64,000 nucleotides of DNA, taken from contig NZ_JAPTNL010000007.1 in assembly GCF_026891095.1 (NCBI RefSeq), positions 62,001 to 126,000 of the forward strand. Direction: 5' to 3'. The notes beneath the pieces are model-generated. The model was not told the DNA's origin and made no database searches. It worked only from the letters and a program-made list of their open reading frames with translations. Position 1 is the first letter of the stretch. Each line of letters opens with the position of its first letter. A program made the translations under genes and the position numbers. Origin of the DNA: Roseovarius salincola. Its GTDB lineage: Bacteria; Pseudomonadota; Alphaproteobacteria; Rhodobacterales; Rhodobacteraceae. Positions 42,928 to 51,799 of this stretch are shown in pieces.

Positions 42928-44178
42928 ATGGCCGCACCCGGCGAGAATCTCAGGATCAACAGCGACCGGCTGTGGGACAGCCTGATGGAGATGGCCAGGA
43001 TCGGCCCCGGCGTCGCGGGCGGCAACAACCGCCAGACCCTGACCGATGCCGATGCCGAAGGGCGCGCCCTGTTTCAGGACTGGTGCGAGGCGGCGGGCTG
43101 TACGATGGGCCTCGATCAACTGGGCAACATGTTCGCGCGCCGCGAGGGCACCGACCCCGACGCGCTGCCGGTCTATGTGGGCAGCCATCTCGACACCCAG
43201 CCCACGGGCGGGAAATATGACGGGGTGCTGGGCGTCCTTGGCGGACTCGAGATCGTGCGCACGCTCAATGACCTCGGCATCAAGACCCGCCACCCGATCG
43301 TGGTGACCAACTGGACCAACGAGGAAGGCACGCGGTTTGCCCCGGCGATGCTGGCCTCGGGGGTATTCGCGGGCGTGCATGAACAGGATTGGGCGGAAGC
43401 GCGCGAGGATGCCGAGGGCAAGCGCTTTGGCGACGAGCTGGACCGGATCGGCTGGCGCGGCGAGGAACCCGTGGGTGCGCGCAAGATGCATGCCTTTTTC
43501 GAGTTGCATATCGAACAGGGTCCGATCCTCGAGGCCGAGGGCAAGGATGTCGGCGTGGTCACCCATGGCCAGGGGCTGAGCTGGACCCAGGTGACGATCA
43601 CCGGCAAGGACAGCCACACCGGCTCGACCCCGATGCCCATGCGCCGCAACGCCGGGCTGGCCATGGCGCGGGTGCTGGAAAAGGTCGAGGAGATCGCCCT
43701 CAGTCACGCCCCCGACGCGGTGGGCGCGGCGGGCCATATCGACATCTACCCCAATTCGCGCAACGTGATCCCCGGCAAGGCCGTCTTCACCGTCGATTTC
43801 CGCTCGCCGAAACTGCCGGTGATCGAGGACATGGTCGCGCGCATGAAAGAGGCCGCGCAAACGATCTGCGCCGATATGGGCTGCGAGGTGGAATTCGAGA
43901 AGGCCGGCGGCTTCGACCCGGTGGAATTCGACGCGGGCTGCGTCGAAGCGGTGCGCAACGCGGCCGAACGGCTGGGCTATTCGCATCGCAACCTGGTGTC
44001 GGGCGCGGGCCATGACGCCTGCTGGATCAACCGCGTCGCTCCCACGGCAATGGTGATGTGCCCCTGCGTCGACGGGCTCAGCCATAACGAGGCCGAGGAG
44101 ATCAGCAAGGACTGGGCGACCGCCGGGACGGATGTGCTGATGCATGCGGTGGTCGAGACCGCCGGGATCGTGGACTAG
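42928..44178 (+). CDS. N-carbamoyl-beta-alanine amidohydrolase (beta-ureidopropionase) type
   Basis: A 416-residue Zn-dependent M20-type hydrolase (hydantoinase/carbamoylase family) that removes the carbamoyl group of N-carbamoyl-beta-alanine, the third step of reductive uracil breakdown. Metal ligands are in YVGSHLDTQPTGGKYDG and the catalytic acid in TNWTNEEGTRF; HIEQGPILE and GAGHDACW are further family motifs. The ATG at 42928 is near ACATGGAGACAG; the longer reading to 42634 covers the regulator gene and is rejected. Context (preTA, hydA, RutR sites) makes this role more likely than allantoate amidohydrolase. Confidence 0.9.
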   Translation: MAAPGENLRINSDRLWDSLMEMARIGPGVAGGNNRQTLTDADAEGRALFQDWCEAAGCTMGLDQLGNMFARREGTDPDALPVYVGSHLDTQPTGGKYDGVLGVLGGLEIVRTLNDLGIKTRHPIVVTNWTNEEGTRFAPAMLASGVFAGVHEQDWAEAREDAEGKRFGDELDRIGWRGEEPVGARKMHAFFELHIEQGPILEAEGKDVGVVTHGQGLSWTQVTITGKDSHTGSTPMPMRRNAGLAMARVLEKVEEIALSHAPDAVGAAGHIDIYPNSRNVIPGKAVFTVDFRSPKLPVIEDMVARMKEAAQTICADMGCEVEFEKAGGFDPVEFDAGCVEAVRNAAERLGYSHRNLVSGAGHDACWINRVAPTAMVMCPCVDGLSHNEAEEISKDWATAGTDVLMHAVVETAGIVD

Positions 44179-44239
44179 GGGGTGCTGCCCCCGTCGCCGC
44201 AAGCGGCGATTCCCCCGGGATATTTATGAACAGAAGAAG
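44178..44239 (+). repeat. Intergenic repeat element, copy 1
   Basis: A 62-base element that begins at the last base of the preceding stop codon. A stem (GGGGG...CCCCC) is followed by a second stem (TCGCCGC-AA-GCGGCGA), then TCCCCCGGGATATTTATGAAC and AGAAGAAG (two adjacent parts). A copy with three differences is at 51371-51432 and a more divergent inverted one at 51552-51610. It may end the amidohydrolase transcript. Confidence 0.9.
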
Positions 44240-44275
44240 CGCCGGGGCCGGGAAAGAAAGACAGGGAGACATGAC

Positions 44276-45739
44276 ATGACCACCAAAGTCATCAAGAACG
44301 GCACCGTCTGCACGGCGGACCGCACATGGAAGGCCGATGTGCTGATCGAGGACGAGAAGATCAGGCAGATCGGCGAGGACCTCAAGGGGGATGAATATAT
44401 CGACGCCGAGGGCGCCTATGTGATCCCCGGCGGGATCGATCCGCACACCCATCTGGAGATGCCCTTCATGGGCACCACCGCGGCCGAGACATTCGAGACG
44501 GGCACATGGGCCGCGGCCTGTGGCGGCACCACGATGCTGGTGGATTTCTGCCTGCCGGGGGCGGATGGGTCGATCAGGAACGCCATCAACGAATGGCACC
44601 GCAAATCCGCGCCCCAGATCTGCAGCGACATCGGCTATCACATGGCGATCACCGGCTGGAACGAGACCGTCTTCGACGAAATGAAGGACGCCGTGGAGAT
44701 GGGCGTCAACTCGTTCAAGCATTTCATGGCCTACAAGGGCGCGCTGATGATCGAGGATGACGAGATGTTCGCCAGCTTCAAGCGCTGCAAGGAGCTGGGC
44801 GCGCTGCCGATGGTGCATGCCGAGAACGGCGATATCGTCGCCGATCTTCAGCAGCAGATGCTTGAGAAAGGGATCACCGGACCCGAGGGGCACGCCTATT
44901 CACGCCCCGCCGAGGTGGAGGGCGAAGCCGCCAACCGCGCGATCATGATCGCCGATGCGGCGGGCGTGCCGCTTTATATCGTGCATGTGAGCTGCGAGCA
45001 GGCGCATGAGGCGATCCGACGCGCGCGCCAGAAGGGGATGCGGGTTTACGGCGAGCCCTTGATCCAGTTCCTGACGCTCGATGAGAGCGAGTATTTCAAC
45101 AAGGACTGGGACCACGCCGCGCGCCGCGTGATGAGCCCGCCGTTCCGCTCCAAGGCGCATCAGGACGGGCTTTGGGCCGGGCTTCAGGCGGGCAGCCTGC
45201 AGGTGGTGGCGACCGATCATGCGGCCTTCTCGACCGAGCAGAAACGCATGGGCGTCGATGATTTCACCAAGATCCCCAACGGCTCGAACGGGCTGGAGGA
45301 GCGGCTGGCCGTGCTCTGGACGCATGGGGTCGAGACCGGGCGGCTCACGCCCAATGAATTCGTCGCCGCGACCTCGACCAATGTCGCCAAGATCCTGAAC
45401 ATCTATCCCAAGAAGGGTGCCATCGTGGAGGGCGCGGACGCCGATATCGTGGTGTGGGATCCCAAGATCAGCAAGACGATCAGCGCGGGCAACCACCACT
45501 CGATCCTGGATTACAACGTCTTCGAGGGGTTCGACGTGAGCGCCCAGGCGCGTTACACGATCAGCCGTGGCGAAGTGATCTGGGCCTGGGGGCAGAACAG
45601 CCAGCCGCAACCGGGCCGCGGCCGCTTCGTGCCGCGCCCCGCCTTCCCTTCGGCGCACCAGGCGCTGAGCCGGTGGAAGGAGCTGACTTCGCCCAAGCAG
45701 ATCCATCGCGACCCGATGAATATTCCGGCAGGGATCTGA
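44276..45739 (+). CDS. hydA: Dihydropyrimidinase
   Basis: A 487-residue amidohydrolase that opens the ring of dihydrouracil or dihydrothymine, step two of the reductive pathway, supplying the substrate of the ureidopropionase-type enzyme upstream. The binuclear metal site is visible in GGIDPHTHLEMPFMG (about 58-72), and the carbamylated lysine in FKHFMAYKG (about 148-156). AGGGAGAC precedes an in-frame ATG at 44276; the ATG at 44271 is out of frame. A cluster of ABC-importer genes follows 67 bases downstream. Confidence 0.94.
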   Translation: MTTKVIKNGTVCTADRTWKADVLIEDEKIRQIGEDLKGDEYIDAEGAYVIPGGIDPHTHLEMPFMGTTAAETFETGTWAAACGGTTMLVDFCLPGADGSIRNAINEWHRKSAPQICSDIGYHMAITGWNETVFDEMKDAVEMGVNSFKHFMAYKGALMIEDDEMFASFKRCKELGALPMVHAENGDIVADLQQQMLEKGITGPEGHAYSRPAEVEGEAANRAIMIADAAGVPLYIVHVSCEQAHEAIRRARQKGMRVYGEPLIQFLTLDESEYFNKDWDHAARRVMSPPFRSKAHQDGLWAGLQAGSLQVVATDHAAFSTEQKRMGVDDFTKIPNGSNGLEERLAVLWTHGVETGRLTPNEFVAATSTNVAKILNIYPKKGAIVEGADADIVVWDPKISKTISAGNHHSILDYNVFEGFDVSAQARYTISRGEVIWAWGQNSQPQPGRGRFVPRPAFPSAHQALSRWKELTSPKQIHRDPMNIPAGI

Positions 45740-45806
45740 GAAAAATCACGCCGTGCCCGTCACTTGGCGGGTGCGGCCGTTGACATGACAAAGCCAGCAC
45801 GGCGCA

Positions 45807-46622
45807 ATGGCGGCGATGCAAGCGGGGGAAGACCGATTGACCAGCGACCGAGTGATCAGCGCCAAGGACCTGTCCCTGACATTCCAGACCAATGACGGGC
45901 CGGTCCATGCGCTCAAGGATGTGACACTGGACGTCGAGAAAGGCGATTTCGTCAGCTTCATCGGCCCCTCGGGCTGTGGCAAGACCACCTTCCTGCGATG
46001 CATGGCGGATCTTGAACATCCCACCGGCGGCAGCATCACCGTCAACGGCGTCAACCCCGAGGCGGCACGCAGGGCGCGCGCCTATGGATATGTGTTCCAG
46101 GCGGCGGGGCTTTATCCCTGGCGCAGCATCGGCGGCAATATCCGCCTGCCGCTCGAGATCATGGGCTACAGCAAATCCGAACAGGACCGGCGGGTGCGCG
46201 AGGTGCTGGAACTGGTGGACCTGGCCGGGTTCGAAAAGAAATTCCCCTGGCAATTGTCGGGCGGCATGCAGCAACGCGCCAGCATCGCGCGCGCGCTGGC
46301 CTTCGATGCCGATATCCTGCTGATGGACGAACCGTTCGGCGCGCTCGACGAGATCGTGCGCGATCACCTCAACGAGCAGCTTCTGAGCCTGTGGGAAAGA
46401 ACCCACAAGACGATCTGCTTCGTCACCCATTCGATCCCCGAGGCGGTTTATCTCAGCACAAGGATCGTGGTCATGAGCCCGCGACCGGGCCGCATCACCG
46501 ACGTGATCGAAAGCCCCCTGCCGCGTGAGCGCCCGCTGGAAATCCGCGATACGCCCGAATTCATCGAAATCGCCCATCGCGTCCGCGACGGGCTGCGCGC
46601 GGGGCATGGCGATGAGGTGTGA
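45807..46622 (+). CDS. ABC importer ATPase, NMT1/THI5-type (pyrimidine-linked)
   Basis: A 271-residue ATP-binding subunit of a SsuB/TauB/ThiZ-like importer. Walker A is GPSGCGKTT (about 53-61), the signature LSGGMQQR is near 150, and Walker B LLMDEPFGALDE near 172. It probably powers uptake of a pyrimidine or pyrimidine-derived compound, given its place after dihydropyrimidinase. The start is uncertain: ATG at 45807 or TTG at 45837, the latter preceded by GGGGGAAG. The two permease genes follow after a 198-base gap. Confidence 0.88.
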   Translation: MAAMQAGEDRLTSDRVISAKDLSLTFQTNDGPVHALKDVTLDVEKGDFVSFIGPSGCGKTTFLRCMADLEHPTGGSITVNGVNPEAARRARAYGYVFQAAGLYPWRSIGGNIRLPLEIMGYSKSEQDRRVREVLELVDLAGFEKKFPWQLSGGMQQRASIARALAFDADILLMDEPFGALDEIVRDHLNEQLLSLWERTHKTICFVTHSIPEAVYLSTRIVVMSPRPGRITDVIESPLPRERPLEIRDTPEFIEIAHRVRDGLRAGHGDEV

Positions 46623-46747
46623 CTTTCATCCCGAACGCGATGCCCCCGCCCGTATGACGGGGCGAGGGACTTTCACCGTTCACGGTCATCGGCTCTCCAG
46701 CCTGTACCGTGCCATGAGGACACCACGTAATCCTTTCATCGTTCTTA

Positions 46748-46795
46748 AAATACTCGAAAGCCGCAGCGAAATTCCGACGCTGAGATTGAGTATTT
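46748..46795. repeat. Nested inverted repeat in the gap before the first permease gene
   Basis: AAATACTC (46748-46755) pairs with GAGTATTT (46788-46795), and inside it CAGCG (46764-46768) pairs with CGCTG (46778-46782). The 198-base gap otherwise holds no gene. It may be a structured leader or an operator. Confidence 0.5.
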
Positions 46796-46820
46796 CCGGA
46801 ACGGTGAAGGCAGGGGGGGC

Positions 46821-47696
46821 ATGATGCGCAACCTTGTGCCCGTTCTGACCGTTGTCTGCGCCATCTTCGCGATCTGGTACGCTGCGGCCGTGTGGCTGAA
46901 TGCGCCCTGGGCCTATAACAAGGCCGAGCGCGCCGGGACCACGCCGGGATTCACCGAGCTGGTCACCGACACCTGGAGCCAGGACAAGCCCAAGCTGCCC
47001 GCGCCCCATCAGGTCGGCGCCGAGATATGGAACACGACAGGCGCGATGGTGGCCTCGGGGCGCGGGTTTTCCAAGCGCTCGCTGATCTTTCACAGCTGGA
47101 TCACCTTCAGCGCCACCGCACTTGGCTTCGTGCTGGGCGCGGGGCTTGGGATCGCGCTGGCCATCGGCATCGTCTATAATCGCACGATGGACATGAGCGT
47201 CATGCCCTGGGTCATCGCCAGCCAGACGATCCCGATCCTGGCCATCGCGCCGATGATCATCGTGGTGCTCAATGCGGTGGGCATATCGGGGCTTTTGCCA
47301 AAGGCGATGATCTCGATGTATCTGTCGTTCTTCCCGGTCGTCGTGGGCATGGTGAAGGGGCTGCGCAGCCCCGCGCATATGCAGCTTGACCAGATGCGCA
47401 CCTGGAACGCGACACCCGCACAGACCTTCTGGAAGCTGCGGCTGCCCTCCTCGATGCCTTACCTCTTCACCTCGCTCAAGATCGGCATGGCCGCGAGCCT
47501 GGTGGGCGCCATCGTGGGCGAATTGCCCACCGGCGCGGTGGCGGGTCTGGGCGCGCGGCTGCTGGCCGGGAGCTATTACGGCCAGACCGTCCAGATCTGG
47601 AGCGCATTGATCATGGCGGCGACGCTGGCGGCGATCCTGGTCGGGCTGATCGGGGTGATCCAGCGGATCGTTCTCAAGCGGATGGGGATGGCGTGA
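46821..47696 (+). CDS. ABC importer permease 1
   Basis: A 291-residue inner-membrane permease with about six helices and the binding-protein-dependent transport signature near 190 (RTWNATPAQTFWKLRLPSSMPYLFTSLK; in parts, WNATPAQTFWKLRLP is the EAA loop). It is unusually long at the N-terminus, with one helix and a soluble loop of about 60 residues before the core. AGGGGGGG precedes two adjacent ATGs. Its stop overlaps the next permease start, so translation of the pair is probably coupled. Confidence 0.87.
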   Translation: MMRNLVPVLTVVCAIFAIWYAAAVWLNAPWAYNKAERAGTTPGFTELVTDTWSQDKPKLPAPHQVGAEIWNTTGAMVASGRGFSKRSLIFHSWITFSATALGFVLGAGLGIALAIGIVYNRTMDMSVMPWVIASQTIPILAIAPMIIVVLNAVGISGLLPKAMISMYLSFFPVVVGMVKGLRSPAHMQLDQMRTWNATPAQTFWKLRLPSSMPYLFTSLKIGMAASLVGAIVGELPTGAVAGLGARLLAGSYYGQTVQIWSALIMAATLAAILVGLIGVIQRIVLKRMGMA

Positions 47697-48541
47697 TGGG
47701 CTGGCTGGCAGTTGGATTGGGGGCGTGGCTCGGCGGCTGGTGGCTGAACCATGTGCTTTCGCACCGGCCCGCCACGCGGCTGACGCGCCTCGCGGTGCCG
47801 GTGATCTTCGGTCTGAGCGTCGTGGTGATCTGGGAATCGCTGGTGCGGGGGCTCGAGATTTCGCCGGTGCTCTTGCCCCCGCCCACACAGATCGCCGCGA
47901 CCTTCGCCGCCAAGACCCACATCCTGTGGGAGGATTTCGTGCAGACCGTCATCAAGGGCGCGCTGACCGGCTATGTCATGGGTTGCGGCGCCGCCTTCCT
48001 GATCGCGGTGGCGATCGACCGGTTTCCGTTCCTGCAACGCGGGCTTTTGCCGGTCGGCAATTTCGTGGCCGCGCTGCCGATCATCGGCATGGCACCGATT
48101 CTGGTCATGTGGTTCGGCTTCGACTGGCAATCCAAGGCGGCGGTGGTGGTGGTCATGGTGTTCTTTCCGATGCTGGTGAACACCGTTCAGGGCCTTCAGG
48201 ACACCAGTGCCATGCAGCGCGACCTCATGCGCACCTACGGCGCGGGCTACTGGACCACGCTGCTCAAGCTGAGGCTGCCGGCGGCCATGCCGTTCATCTT
48301 CAACGGGCTCAAGATCGCCTCGACACTGGCCCTGATCGGGGCGATCGTGGCAGAGTTCTTCGGCTCGCCCATCAAGGGCATGGGGTTTCGCATCTCCACC
48401 TCGGTGGGGCAGCTCACGCTCGATCTGGTCTGGGCCGAGATCGTCGTCGCCGCGATCGCGGGCTCGGCCTTCTACGGCGGGGTTGCCCTGCTGGAGAAAG
48501 CGGTGACATTCTGGCACCCGTCCCAACGGGGCCGGGCATGA
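47696..48541 (+). CDS. ABC importer permease 2
   Basis: A 281-residue permease of the same family as the preceding one, with the EAA loop in MRTYGAGYWTTLLKLRLPAAMP near residue 180. The ATG at 47696 overlaps the previous stop (TGATG); a GTG three bases earlier is also possible. Two non-identical permeases, an ATPase and a binding protein make a complete importer. The periplasmic binding protein gene follows after 40 bases. Confidence 0.87.
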   Translation: MGWLAVGLGAWLGGWWLNHVLSHRPATRLTRLAVPVIFGLSVVVIWESLVRGLEISPVLLPPPTQIAATFAAKTHILWEDFVQTVIKGALTGYVMGCGAAFLIAVAIDRFPFLQRGLLPVGNFVAALPIIGMAPILVMWFGFDWQSKAAVVVVMVFFPMLVNTVQGLQDTSAMQRDLMRTYGAGYWTTLLKLRLPAAMPFIFNGLKIASTLALIGAIVAEFFGSPIKGMGFRISTSVGQLTLDLVWAEIVVAAIAGSAFYGGVALLEKAVTFWHPSQRGRA

Positions 48542-48581
48542 GAAGAACCACAATAACCAAACACAACACGGGAGAAATGAG

Positions 48582-49574
48582 ATGAAGACATTCGCAACAA
48601 CCATGGGCCTTGCCGTGGCGGGGCTCTGCGCCGGGATGGCGCAGGCCGCCGACGACCTGACGCTGCAACTGAAATGGGTCACGCAGGCGCAGTTCGCCGG
48701 TTACTACGTCGCCCAGGACAAGGGGTTTTACGACGAAGAAGACCTGAACGTCACGATCAAGCCGGGCGGCCCCGACATCGCCCCGACACAGGTGATCGCC
48801 GGTGGCGGCGCGGATGTGACCGTGGAATGGATGCCCGCGGCACTTTCGGCGCGCGAAAAGGGCCTGCCGCTGGTCAATATCGCCCAGCCCTTCAAAAGCT
48901 CGGGCATGATGCTGACCTGTCTCAAAAGCACCGGCGTCACCGGCCCCGAGGATTTTCCCGGCCGCACGCTCGGTGTCTGGTTCTTCGGCAATGAATTCCC
49001 CTTCCTCAGCTGGATGAGCCAGCTTGGAATCTCGACCGAAGGTGGCGATGACGGGGTGACCGTGCTCAAGCAGGGGTTCAACGTCGATCCGCTTCTGCAG
49101 GATCAGGCCGATTGCATCTCGACCATGACCTATAATGAATACTGGCAGGTGATCGACGCGGGCATCACGCCCGAAGAGCTGATCACCTTCAAATACGAGG
49201 ATCAGGGCGTCGCCACGCTGGAAGACGGGCTTTACGTTCTGGAAGACAAGCTGGACGACCCCGCCGAGGTGGACAAGCTCGCGCGCTTCGTGCGCGCCTC
49301 GATGAAGGGCTGGAAATGGGCCGAGGAGAACCCCGAAGAGGCGGCGATGATCGTGCTGGACAATGACGCCACCGGCGCGCAGACCGAAAAGCACCAGACC
49401 CGCATGATGACCGAGATCGCCAAGCTGACCGCAGGCTCCAACGGCGCGCTGGACCCGGCCGATTTCGAGCGCACGGTCGATTCGCTCCTGTCGGGCGGAG
49501 ACAACCCGGTGATCACCGAACATCCAGGCGATGCCGCCTGGACGCATGCGATCACCGACAAGGCGCTGAACTGA
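48582..49574 (+). CDS. NMT1/THI5-type periplasmic substrate-binding protein
   Basis: A 330-residue exported binding protein, with a signal peptide (about 1-22, ending AQA-A). The mature domain opens DDLTLQLKWVTQAQFAGYYVA, the hallmark of the NMT1/THI5 family whose members bind thiamine-pyrimidine precursors (HMP, formylaminopyrimidine), riboflavin and related rings. This agrees with a pyrimidine ligand, which is inferred from family and operon rather than from identified contact residues. GGGAGAAATGAG precedes the start. A terminator hairpin follows 30 bases after the stop. Confidence 0.88.
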   Translation: MKTFATTMGLAVAGLCAGMAQAADDLTLQLKWVTQAQFAGYYVAQDKGFYDEEDLNVTIKPGGPDIAPTQVIAGGGADVTVEWMPAALSAREKGLPLVNIAQPFKSSGMMLTCLKSTGVTGPEDFPGRTLGVWFFGNEFPFLSWMSQLGISTEGGDDGVTVLKQGFNVDPLLQDQADCISTMTYNEYWQVIDAGITPEELITFKYEDQGVATLEDGLYVLEDKLDDPAEVDKLARFVRASMKGWKWAEENPEEAAMIVLDNDATGAQTEKHQTRMMTEIAKLTAGSNGALDPADFERTVDSLLSGGDNPVITEHPGDAAWTHAITDKALN

Positions 49575-49604
49575 TCCGGACCGGTACCTGAGGGAAACTC
49601 TTGA

Positions 49605-49634
49605 AGCGGGGCGCAGCCATGTTCGCGCCCCGCT
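49605..49634 (+). terminator. Hairpin after the importer operon
   Basis: A perfect 10-bp stem (AGCGGGGCGC / GCGCCCCGCT) with a 10-base loop lies 30 bases after the binding-protein stop. The following CAGCTTT is only a weak T tract. Confidence 0.6.
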
Positions 49635-49863
49635 CAGCTTTCGCCCGCTCGTTCGTTTCCGCGCGCGCCCGCTGCCTCATTTCCGCCACAATGGCCGATT
49701 TTGCGGTCAGGCCGAATACAACCGCGAGATGTTGAAGAACACGGCGAAACCCTTTGTAAAATAGGCGCTTTCCTCAACTCGGCCCCTGTGCTAACATCTT
49801 GAGTACAATATAAAGAAGCCAGTCGGAAAACCGGCGGCGCGAGAGGCAGAAAAGAGTAGTTCC

Positions 49864-51354
49864 ATGAAGGCTTGGAGCAAGCAGCAGATCCGCTGGGGTC
49901 TGATGGCGTTGGCGACATTCTGGATGCTGGTCGTGGTTCCGCTGAGCGCGGCCGCCGCACCCTATGCAGCGATGGTGATGGATGCGCGATCTGGCGAAGT
50001 GGTTCACTCCCGCAATGCCGACACCCGCCTGCACCCTGCTTCCCTGACCAAGATGATGACGCTTTACGTGGTGTTCGAGGCGGTCGAGAACGGCGAGATC
50101 GGCCTCGATACGCTGGTGACCATTTCCACGCACGCCGCCAGCGAACCGCCCAGCAAGCTGGGGTTGCGCGCCGGTCAGAAGATCCGCCTGCGTTATCTCA
50201 TTCGCGCAGCAGCGGTGAAATCGGCCAATGATGCCGCCACCGCCCTTGGCGAGGCGATCGAAGGGTCCGAGGCGAGCTTTGCGCGCCGCATGAACCGCAC
50301 CGCCAAGGCGATGGGGATGACCCGCACCACCTTCAAGAACGCCCATGGCCTGACCGAAAGCGGCCACCTGTCGACCGCTCGGGACATGACGATCCTGGGG
50401 CGGCATGTGTTCTACGACTATCCCGAATATTACAACCTTTTCTCGCGCATCACCGCCGATGCCGGCGGGCGAACCGTCTATCACACCAACCGCAAGCTGC
50501 TTCGCGCCTACCGGGGCGCCGATGGCATCAAGACGGGCTATACCCGCGCCGCCGGTTTCAACCTGGTCGCCAGCGCCGAACGCGGCGGAAAGCGGGTCAT
50601 CGCCACCGTATTCGGCGGGCGCTCGACCGCCTCGCGCAATGCCAAGGTGGCGGAACTTCTGGACCTCGGCTTCAACCGCGTTCCGACCCGCGTCGCGCTG
50701 CACCGGCCCCGGCCTCCGGCCTATATGGGCAAGATCGGCGACGGTGTGCCCGGCGGCTATGGCAAGAAAGTCCGCCTGGTCGCGGCAGCCGCCGTCAAGC
50801 GCAGCCTGCGCCCGCAGGCGCGCATGGTGGCCAGCGACGCCCCGGTGCTGCTGGCGGCGAAGGACGATATCGAACAGGCAGTGCTGGCCGCGCAACAGGA
50901 AGCCCCGGCGCTCTCGCCCGTCGCCAAACCCGAACCCGAAACCGAACCACAGATCGCCCAAGGCGCGGCGGCGTCGCCATCCATCGACAGCGCGCGCCTG
51001 CCCCGCATCAATCCCGAACCGCGCCCCGCCGACCTCGTGCTCGCAAGCGCGCAGGAACCGGCCCGCGACCCCATTCAGGAGGTGGTGACCCGTGTCTCCA
51101 CATCGGGCGGGCGCAACTGGGGTATCAATATCGGGCGCTATCCCAGCGAATACAAGGCCCGCAAGATCCTGCTTCAAACTGCGCTCAACGAGATCACCAC
51201 GCTTGACGGATCCCTGCGCAAGGTGGTCAAGCGCCCCACCGGGTTCGATGCCAATTTCATGGGCATGACGCGCGAAACCGCGGATCTGGCCTGCCGGCGG
51301 TTGCAGGCCAAGCAGGTCACCTGTTTCATGATCGAGCCGGGCGGCGGTGCCTGA
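49864..51354 (+). CDS. D-alanyl-D-alanine carboxypeptidase (class C PBP) with SPOR domain
   Basis: A 496-residue periplasmic enzyme that trims the terminal D-Ala of peptidoglycan stem peptides. A signal peptide or anchor spans about 1-32. The penicillin-binding triad is complete: Ser60-x-x-Lys63 (ASLTK), Ser120-Ala-Asn122 and Lys223-Thr-Gly. A Pro/Glu-rich spacer (about 330-400) leads to a SPOR domain (about 415-490) that binds denuded glycan at the division site. Such an extra domain is usual in alphaproteobacterial homologues and absent from E. coli DacA. It begins 4 bases after AGAGTAGTT. It is flanked by repeat elements downstream. Confidence 0.93.
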   Translation: MKAWSKQQIRWGLMALATFWMLVVVPLSAAAAPYAAMVMDARSGEVVHSRNADTRLHPASLTKMMTLYVVFEAVENGEIGLDTLVTISTHAASEPPSKLGLRAGQKIRLRYLIRAAAVKSANDAATALGEAIEGSEASFARRMNRTAKAMGMTRTTFKNAHGLTESGHLSTARDMTILGRHVFYDYPEYYNLFSRITADAGGRTVYHTNRKLLRAYRGADGIKTGYTRAAGFNLVASAERGGKRVIATVFGGRSTASRNAKVAELLDLGFNRVPTRVALHRPRPPAYMGKIGDGVPGGYGKKVRLVAAAAVKRSLRPQARMVASDAPVLLAAKDDIEQAVLAAQQEAPALSPVAKPEPETEPQIAQGAAASPSIDSARLPRINPEPRPADLVLASAQEPARDPIQEVVTRVSTSGGRNWGINIGRYPSEYKARKILLQTALNEITTLDGSLRKVVKRPTGFDANFMGMTRETADLACRRLQAKQVTCFMIEPGGGA

Positions 51355-51370
51355 GGCAAGCCACGAAATC

Positions 51371-51432
51371 GGGGGCGCTGCCCCCGTCGCCGCAGGCGGC
51401 GACTCCCCCGGGATATTTATGAACAGAAGAAG
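51371..51432 (+). repeat. Intergenic repeat element, copy 2
   Basis: A 62-base copy of the element at 44178-44239 with three base differences, 16 bases after the stop of the carboxypeptidase gene. Both stems and the CCCCGGGATATTTATGAAC tail are kept. Confidence 0.9.
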
Positions 51433-51551
51433 GGGGCGGGATTGGACCAACCCGCCCCGACCGGCAGTGCCGGCCTTCTCCTGTTGCGGTCATCGGCGTC
51501 CCCGCCTGTACCGCCCGGTCATGATGCCCCGAAAAGCTTCACGAACCGTTA

Positions 51552-51610
51552 CTTCTTCTGTTTGAAAATATCCTGGGGGTGAGGCCGCAGGCCGAGGGGG
51601 CAAAGCCCCC
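51552..51610 (-). repeat. Intergenic repeat element, copy 3, inverted
   Basis: An inverted, more divergent copy (CTTCTTCTGTTT... on the plus strand, ending CAAAGCCCCC). It faces copy 2 across about 120 bases and lies 26 bases after the ccoS stop on the minus strand. It may be the 3' end of that transcript. Confidence 0.75.
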
Positions 51611-51636
51611 TGCCCCGCCTGCGCCAGGCGCCGGTT

Positions 51637-51795
51637 TCAGGGTTTGGGGTGATCGTCGTATTCGTCGCTCAGGATACGGCGTGAATCGCCCTCGGGATCG
51701 TCATATTGGTTGGTTTTGACCGTATAGACGAAAAACGCCAGCCCCAGCCCCCCAAGGAAGAGCGAGATCGGAATCAGATAGGCGAGAATGGTCAT
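51637..51795 (-). CDS. ccoS: CcoS, cbb3 oxidase assembly protein
   Basis: A 52-residue membrane protein needed to insert heme and copper into CcoN. A single helix spans about 4-24 (LAYLIPISLFLGGLGLAFF), then the family signature QYDDPEGDSRRIL at about 30-42. It starts four bases after the ccoI stop. It is short but unmistakable by sequence and position at the end of ccoGHIS. Confidence 0.92.
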   Translation of the reverse strand: MTILAYLIPISLFLGGLGLAFFVYTVKTNQYDDPEGDSRRILSDEYDDHPKP

Positions 51796-51799
51796 GATG

